From assembly GCA_024644585.1 (NCBI GenBank), contig JAHEHM010000002.1:1-59011 (forward strand): a stretch of DNA of 59,011 nt, read 5' to 3'. The notes beneath the pieces are model-generated. The model was not told where the DNA came from, ran no database searches, and saw nothing but the letters and a program-made list of their open reading frames with translations. Position numbers and translations under genes: made by a program. Positions 54,541-59,011 of the stretch are shown in pieces (position 1 is the first letter of the stretch; each line of letters begins with the position of its first letter). The stretch comes from Porticoccaceae bacterium. GTDB taxonomy: Bacteria; Pseudomonadota; Gammaproteobacteria; Pseudomonadales; Porticoccaceae.

Positions 54541-55329
54541 TTAAGATTTAAAATAGTGGTTCATAACCTTTGAAGGTTTATCAACATCGGCTTTGCCCAC
54601 CACCTCTGCAGGAACGCCAGCGATAATCGAATGTGCAGGTACTGATTTCAAAACCACACTGGATGCGGCGACCATTGAGCCCTCAGCCACTTCAATATTT
54701 CCCAAAACCTTTGCGCCTGGCCCTAGTAAAACATTCTTTCTGATTTTAGGATGACGATCACCGCTTTCTTTTCCAGTACCGCCAAGGGTTACTGATTGCA
54801 TAATTGAAACTGAATCTTCAACCACAGCGGTTTCTCCTATAACTAGGCCGGTGGCATGATCAATCAAGATACCAGAACCAATTTTGGCTGCTGGATGAAT
54901 ATCCACAGCAAAATGAGTAGAGATACTATGCTGTAACATCAGGGCTAAGGATTGATTGCCTCTATTCCATAGCTGATGAGTTACTCTGTAGGCCTGCAAT
55001 GCAAGAAAACCTTTGAAGTAAAGAAAGGGAGTACTGTAAACAGAGCATGCTGAATCTCTATCTACTGTGGCCTGAATATCACGAGATGCAGCATACAGAA
55101 CCTGTTCACTGGTAAATATCTCATTGAATAATGGCAGTAAGGTGGCAAAGGGTATGGCTTGATTCGATAGCTTTGACGCTAGATGGAAGCCTAATGACTC
55201 ACCCATATTGTTGTGATCAAGTACGGTTGTCTGTAAAAAATTCGCCAGCATGGACTCATCCTTAATGACAACAGCGACCTCATCAACAATTTTGTGCCAC
55301 ACAAAGGCAATCGATTCCTGTTTATTCAC
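54541..55329 (-). CDS. cysE: Serine O-acetyltransferase (second copy)
   Basis: This is a second serine O-acetyltransferase with the same layout as the one at 49.2 kb: N-terminal helical domain and hexapeptide repeats with DIHPAAKIGSGILIDHATGL and IGETAV. The extra motif GGTGKESGDRHPKI is the standard CysE form. I chose GTG 55329 because the protein from there aligns with the first copy; the open frame continues to 55434 and would overlap comF by 74 bases. It ends NHYFKS. The two copies are clearly diverged, so the duplication is old or one was acquired. Confidence 0.9.
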   Translation of the reverse strand: MNKQESIAFVWHKIVDEVAVVIKDESMLANFLQTTVLDHNNMGESLGFHLASKLSNQAIPFATLLPLFNEIFTSEQVLYAASRDIQATVDRDSACSVYSTPFLYFKGFLALQAYRVTHQLWNRGNQSLALMLQHSISTHFAVDIHPAAKIGSGILIDHATGLVIGETAVVEDSVSIMQSVTLGGTGKESGDRHPKIRKNVLLGPGAKVLGNIEVAEGSMVAASSVVLKSVPAHSIIAGVPAEVVGKADVDKPSKVMNHYFKS

Positions 55330-55360
55330 TACATTCTCAGTGGTTAATTTATCTATTGGG

Positions 55361-56131
55361 TTATATTTTGATCGAGCTTGACTGATTATGCCAGCTTGTT
55401 TTTGCAATACACCATAAATCCACTGATTTTGCACCTGCTTCTACAAGACATTTACTCAGGGCATTAGCTGTGGCGCCCGTGGTAGTAATGTCGTCAACAA
55501 TCGCTAGTGATTTCCCTTCAATTAATTCTGAATTTCGAACAGCAAAGGTATGGGATAAAAGCTTTAATCGCTGTGCGCGGTTTTGAGTTTTTTGTGGCTT
55601 ACCCAGTTGCGTGCGATAGCAAATACCCTGATGTAAATGAGTCATGCTCAGCTCAGAGCAAAGACGGTGAGCAATTAACGCGCTTTGATTAAATCCCCGT
55701 CGCAGAATCTTGAGGGGATGGGCCGGTATTGGAATAACTATGCTAGGCAATGTCTGCGCTCTATAGGCTCGCTTTAAACGTTTTGCTAATAACGCACTTA
55801 ACTTTTTAGTCTCAGGGGCATGGAGTGTTTGCTTGATATTTTTTAGCGCGGTGGAAATAGGATATTGATAGTCGCAAAGCGCAATGCAACGACTGAAATA
55901 GGGTGGATTTTTTTGGCAATTAGGGCAGGTACTTGATTGGGGGAGTGGTTCGGAGCAGCGGACACAGGCTTGATCTATGTAAGGTAAGCTTGTTTCACAG
56001 TTGAGGCAATACAGTTCCTGCGCTAGCAAGAGTGGCTCGAGACAGAGAGAGCAACGACTCGGTAAAAACTGATGTTTAAGTTTTTTTAACGCAATCTTAA
56101 AAAATAATTGGCTGTTAAATGATACCGACAT
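55361..56131 (-). CDS. comF: ComF family phosphoribosyltransferase-like protein
   Basis: This 256-residue protein has an N-terminal double zinc finger (Cys27, Cys30, Cys42, Cys45, then Cys56, Cys59, Cys69, Cys72) and a C-terminal PRTase domain with LAIVDDITTTGATANAL. ComF is needed for DNA uptake in naturally competent bacteria, probably inside the cytosol. The region RRGFNQSALIA is a further family motif. It lies upstream of the second cysE, with the usual bioB neighbour absent. Confidence 0.92.
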   Translation of the reverse strand: MSVSFNSQLFFKIALKKLKHQFLPSRCSLCLEPLLLAQELYCLNCETSLPYIDQACVRCSEPLPQSSTCPNCQKNPPYFSRCIALCDYQYPISTALKNIKQTLHAPETKKLSALLAKRLKRAYRAQTLPSIVIPIPAHPLKILRRGFNQSALIAHRLCSELSMTHLHQGICYRTQLGKPQKTQNRAQRLKLLSHTFAVRNSELIEGKSLAIVDDITTTGATANALSKCLVEAGAKSVDLWCIAKTSWHNQSSSIKI

Positions 56132-56163
56132 CCTGTCTTTGTATCTCCCTTTGAAGCAAGGTT

Positions 56164-56688
56164 TTAAATCACCTTGCTGGTTGGATCCTCATCTTCCTCA
56201 TCAACTGCCTCAGGATCTACCTCTGGACGGTCAGGTGAGGCTTTTTTAGCTTCATTTTCACTGAGACCATAGTCTTCGCTTAAAATGCCACCAGGTACCT
56301 TAGGCGCGTAATCTCTGGGTGGTTGAACATCTTCAGGATTAATTAAAGGCTTGCCGTCTTCATCGGTTAAATTTAGATCCGAGCCGCCGGATTTGAGGAG
56401 TTGGCGTCCAATTTCTGGGCTTGCCAATCTAATTGCGCTCGTAGCTAAGTGCTCGTGAATTTGGCGATAACTTTGTGACATGCTCGTAGTGAGATGAGAC
56501 ACCTTCAAAAAATGTTCGGTGACTTCTTGCTGATATCTTTTAAGCTGACGTTCAGATTGCGCCAGTTTTTTTTCTAAATCCTGGACTGAATGGTCGCCCG
56601 CTTGATTCTTGCGTGCAAAGAGATGGCCTATGCCTGCCCCAATAAGAAAGAATGTCGCTGCTGTAATAATAATTGTTAACGTACTCAT
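56164..56688 (-). CDS. YhcB/ZapG (DUF1043) family membrane protein
   Basis: This 174-residue protein has one N-terminal membrane helix (MSTLTIIITAATFFLIGAGI then GHLFARK), a coiled coil (about 30-80) and an acidic disordered tail. YhcB/ZapG affects cell division and envelope growth in E. coli. I chose ATG 56688, which has GAGGG just upstream; ATG 56712 is longer but has no such site. It is divergent from zapE, as in E. coli. Confidence 0.87.
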   Translation of the reverse strand: MSTLTIIITAATFFLIGAGIGHLFARKNQAGDHSVQDLEKKLAQSERQLKRYQQEVTEHFLKVSHLTTSMSQSYRQIHEHLATSAIRLASPEIGRQLLKSGGSDLNLTDEDGKPLINPEDVQPPRDYAPKVPGGILSEDYGLSENEAKKASPDRPEVDPEAVDEEDEDPTSKVI

Positions 56689-56882
56689 ACTGCCCTCTAA
56701 AATACTTATCACTGAACATATTGCTGCTCAATATTGTACCCCAATATAGAGACTTATAGGCTAATTTGCCAGTGCAAAGAGTATTCTATAGCGTATTTTA
56801 AGGCGCAAATTAATCTTATTGCGGGTTGTTTTGCAGATCATGGATAGGTAGAGTGCAGTTTGTCTAATTTTTTTCCAATTCA

Positions 56883-57998
56883 ATGACAACTCCAAAACAG
56901 CGCTACGGTTCAGATTTAAAACGCGAGGGCTTCGTTGCAGACAAGGCTCAGAAGCTGGCTGTGGATCATCTAGATACATTGTATTTTCGGTTGGTGGCTG
57001 CCTATAACCACAGGCGAGACACAAGCTTCGCCAGTAAAATGAAGCGCATCATAAAGCGCAAAAAAAATAATCCGGTACTCGGGCTTTATTTATGGGGCGG
57101 CGTGGGTCGCGGCAAAACCTATCTGATGGATAATTTTTTTGAAAGCCTGCCCTTTGAATCAAAGTTGCGTATTCATTTCCATCGTTTTATGCGCAGAGTT
57201 CATGCAGAGCTAGGTGAATTTAAAGGGCATGCCAATCCCTTAGAAAAAGTAGCAGATAAAATTGCCAGTGAAACGCTGGTGATCTGTTTTGATGAATTCT
57301 TTGTCAGTGATATCACTGATGCAATGTTATTGGGAACATTATTTGAGGCTTTATTTGCTCGGGGTGTTTGCCTTGTTGCAACCTCAAATGTAGAGCCTAA
57401 TAAGTTGTATAAAAATGGCTTACAACGGCAACGCTTCCTTCCCGCTATTGAGTTAATTAACAGCCGCTGCCAGGTGATTAATGTGGATGGTGGCACTGAT
57501 TACCGTTTGCGAACCCTGACTAGCAACTCGTTATATCATCAGCCGCTAACTGATGAGAGTCGCAATGCAATTGAAGGTATTTTTCATTCTTTGGTGGCAG
57601 ATAAAAGTACTTTAATAGAGTATTCAGAGGTCGCTATTGCGGGCAGAGATATTCCTGTGATCGCAAAAAGCTCAGATGTTATTTGGTTTGATTTCAAAGC
57701 TATCTGTGAGGGTCCTCGCAGTCAGAATGATTACATTGATCTTTCTTGCGAATATCATGCCGTGGTTATTTCTAATATCCCAACCCTAAATAAAGAAAAA
57801 GACGATGCGACACGTCGATTTATTAATTTGGTGGATGAGTTTTATGATCGCAACGTAAATTTAGTGATCTCGGCAGACCAGCCTATAGAAACTCTTTATC
57901 AGGGGTCTAAATTGGTATTTGAGTTTGAACGTACAAAAAGTCGACTTATAGAGATGCAAACTTCGGAATTTCTCTCTCGAGCGCACCGCTCCGAGTAG
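56883..57998 (+). CDS. zapE: Cell division ATPase ZapE (AFG1 family)
   Basis: ZapE is an AFG1-like AAA+ ATPase that acts on FtsZ rings, mainly under stress. The 371-residue protein shows Walker A WGGVGRGKT (71-79), FHRFMRRVHAEL, Walker B VICFDEFFVSDITDAM and TSNVEPNKLYKNGLQR. It precedes rplM-rpsI, the conserved yhcB/zapE/rplM/rpsI order. Confidence 0.94.
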   Translation: MTTPKQRYGSDLKREGFVADKAQKLAVDHLDTLYFRLVAAYNHRRDTSFASKMKRIIKRKKNNPVLGLYLWGGVGRGKTYLMDNFFESLPFESKLRIHFHRFMRRVHAELGEFKGHANPLEKVADKIASETLVICFDEFFVSDITDAMLLGTLFEALFARGVCLVATSNVEPNKLYKNGLQRQRFLPAIELINSRCQVINVDGGTDYRLRTLTSNSLYHQPLTDESRNAIEGIFHSLVADKSTLIEYSEVAIAGRDIPVIAKSSDVIWFDFKAICEGPRSQNDYIDLSCEYHAVVISNIPTLNKEKDDATRRFINLVDEFYDRNVNLVISADQPIETLYQGSKLVFEFERTKSRLIEMQTSEFLSRAHRSE

Positions 57999-58077
57999 TT
58001 TGCGAGTATTTTATTGCGGTTTAAATCTGCCTAAAGGGCAGGAAATAAAAGGTAATTTCGAAACATATGTAAAAAAA

Positions 58078-58107
58078 TTGATTTTTAGGTCAATCAGTAC
58101 TTGTAAT
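58078..58107 (+). promoter_or_regulatory. Probable promoter of rplM-rpsI
   Basis: The -35 TTGATT (58078-58083) and -10 TGTAAT (58102-58107) have an 18-base spacing. The predicted leader to the rplM start is about 57 bases. Confidence 0.5.
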
Positions 58108-58141
58108 AGCGCACTATGCTCTTTACAATTCGCCCCCTTTT

Positions 58142-58155
58142 TTGGGATAGCCCAA
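58142..58155 (+). promoter_or_regulatory. Hairpin in the rplM leader, possible uL13 control site
   Basis: TTGGG-ATAG-CCCAA is a perfect 5-bp stem with a four-base loop, 16 bases before the rplM start and next to the ribosome binding site GCAGGAACTA. L13 represses its own mRNA in gammaproteobacteria, and this is the obvious structure available. Confidence 0.4.
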
Positions 58156-58171
58156 GTTCAGGCAGGAACTA

Positions 58172-58600
58172 ATGAAAACGTATAGTGCAAAAGCAGAATC
58201 AGTAGAACGCGATTGGTACATTGTTGATGCGGCCGATAAGACTCTTGGCCGTTTAGCGACCGAAGTTGCGTCTAGGTTGCGTGGCAAACATAAGCCAGAA
58301 TACACCCCACATGTTGATACTGGCGATTACATCGTTATTATCAATGCAGAGAAAGTGACGGTAACTGGTAACAAAGCCACCAAGAAAATTTATTACTCTC
58401 ACACTGGATATCCTGGTGGAATCAAGGATATTACTTTTGAAAAGTTGATGGAGAAAGCACCAGAGCGTGCACTTCAGTCAGCGGTCAAAGGTATGTTACC
58501 TAAGGGTCCATTAGGACGTGAGATGTTCAGAAAGCTAAAGATCTATGTTGGCTCAGAGCACCCACATGCGGCACAACAGCCACAGACACTAGAACTGTAA
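58172..58600 (+). CDS. rplM: Large ribosomal subunit protein uL13
   Basis: This early 50S assembly protein of 142 residues, the standard length, shows [54 protein letters not shown] and [20 protein letters not shown]. It forms an operon with rpsI 12 bases later. Confidence 0.97.
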   Translation: MKTYSAKAESVERDWYIVDAADKTLGRLATEVASRLRGKHKPEYTPHVDTGDYIVIINAEKVTVTGNKATKKIYYSHTGYPGGIKDITFEKLMEKAPERALQSAVKGMLPKGPLGREMFRKLKIYVGSEHPHAAQQPQTLEL

Positions 58601-58612
58601 CGGAAAGAAATC

Positions 58613-59005
58613 ATGGCAGATACTCAATATTACGGCACTGGCCGACGTAAAACATCAGCGGCACGTGTATTTTTGAAAAGCGGCAAGGGTGAGATTCAAG
58701 TTAACAATCTTTCTTTGGATAAATACTTTGGTCGTGAAGTTGCAAGAATGATTGTACGTCAACCATTTGACGTAGTTGATCTTGCTGATAAATTCGACGT
58801 TAAAATCTCAGTTGCCGGTGGTGGTAACTTTGGACAAGCCGGTGCAATCCGTCATGGTATTGCTAGAGCTTTGGTAGAATATGACGAAGGTCTTCGTTCT
58901 CCATTGCGTAAAGCTGGATTCTTGACCCGAGATGCTCGTCAAGTTGAGCGTAAAAAAGTTGGTTTGCACAAGGCGAGAAAACGTCCACAGTTCTCCAAAC
59001 GTTAA
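58613..59005 (+). CDS. rpsI: Small ribosomal subunit protein uS9
   Basis: The C-terminal tail of this 30S protein reaches the P-site tRNA. The 130-residue protein shows [59 protein letters not shown] and the expected terminal FSKR. It is complete; the window ends six bases after the stop. Confidence 0.97.
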   Translation: MADTQYYGTGRRKTSAARVFLKSGKGEIQVNNLSLDKYFGREVARMIVRQPFDVVDLADKFDVKISVAGGGNFGQAGAIRHGIARALVEYDEGLRSPLRKAGFLTRDARQVERKKVGLHKARKRPQFSKR

Positions 59006-59011
59006 TTTTTA

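Noticed and set aside
54541-55434. Long form of the second cysE starting at 55434
   Set aside because: The extra 35 residues have no counterpart in the first copy and overlap comF by 74 bases; GTG 55329 fits the alignment.
1-59011. Insertion sequences, prophage, CRISPR or defence islands
   Set aside because: No transposase, integrase, direct-repeat array or cas-like gene is seen; nearly all space is taken by conserved core genes.

Overview
The window is a gene-dense chromosomal stretch of a gammaproteobacterium. Most genes are housekeeping genes in blocks shared with Pseudomonas and Escherichia: corB-ypjD-ffh-rpsP-rimM-trmD-rplS, cyaY-lptM-lysA-dapF-DUF484, bamE/fur, dksA-gluQ-cbrB-pcnB-folK-panB, ytjB/serB, efp-epmA and yhcB/zapE-rplM-rpsI. 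The moderately AT-leaning DNA, two TonB-dependent receptors, a Na+-coupled SNF transporter and the mix of Pseudomonas-like and E. coli-like order suggest a marine heterotroph of the Cellvibrionales/SAR92-Porticoccaceae kind. That placement is an inference. I see no insertion sequence, prophage, CRISPR array, rRNA or tRNA.

Layout. 1-5.4 kb: 3' part of carB, greA, then argD-argF on the minus strand. 5.5-10.1 kb: grxD, then an iron locus (ftr1 divergent from a siderophore receptor, a Fur-box-like site on each side), then a 2-Cys peroxiredoxin. 10.1-13.7 kb: two divergent Nudix genes, DUF1289, corB and ypjD. 13.8-17.5 kb: SRP, ribosomal-protein and tRNA-methyltransferase operon. 17.6-23.9 kb: accessory signalling cluster (small ORF, NarL-type regulator, TonB receptor, ABC-type binding protein, hybrid kinase). 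24-29.7 kb: rnr, then DUF484-dapF-lysA-lptM on the minus strand. 29.7-37.3 kb: cyaY, argH, hemC-hemD-prfA-prmC, rhlB, smpB. 37.5-40.5 kb: SNF transporter, ratA-rnfH, bamE, fur. 40.5-47 kb: minus-strand block panB, dNK, folK, pcnB, RNA candidate, cbrB-like gene, gluQ, dksA. 47-59 kb: sfsA, Rieske protein, M15 peptidase, cysE, dgkA, ytjB, serB, efp-epmA, second cysE, comF, yhcB, zapE, rplM, rpsI.

The most unusual element is at 44.0-45.5 kb. The gene in the cbrB position has a CbrB-type C-terminal DNA-binding domain. It has lost the sigma54-contacting GAFTGA segment, the Walker B acidic residues and key receiver residues, and cbrA is absent from its usual place. Just downstream, in the crcZ position, is a short terminator-ended candidate RNA with a long AAN-repeat tract of the kind bound by Hfq/Crc, preceded by TGTTAC/GTAACA half-sites. 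This may be a CbrB-CrcZ carbon-control module rebuilt without sigma54.

The second system of interest is the 17.6-23.9 kb cluster. It pairs an outer-membrane receptor and a periplasmic binding protein with a complete phosphorelay but encodes no permease, which points to sensing as well as, or instead of, uptake.

Smaller points: a probable AUA start for epmA, an intrinsic terminator between the argD promoter and argD, a near-leaderless Nudix gene, two cysE paralogues, and several TTG/GTG starts fixed by homology.
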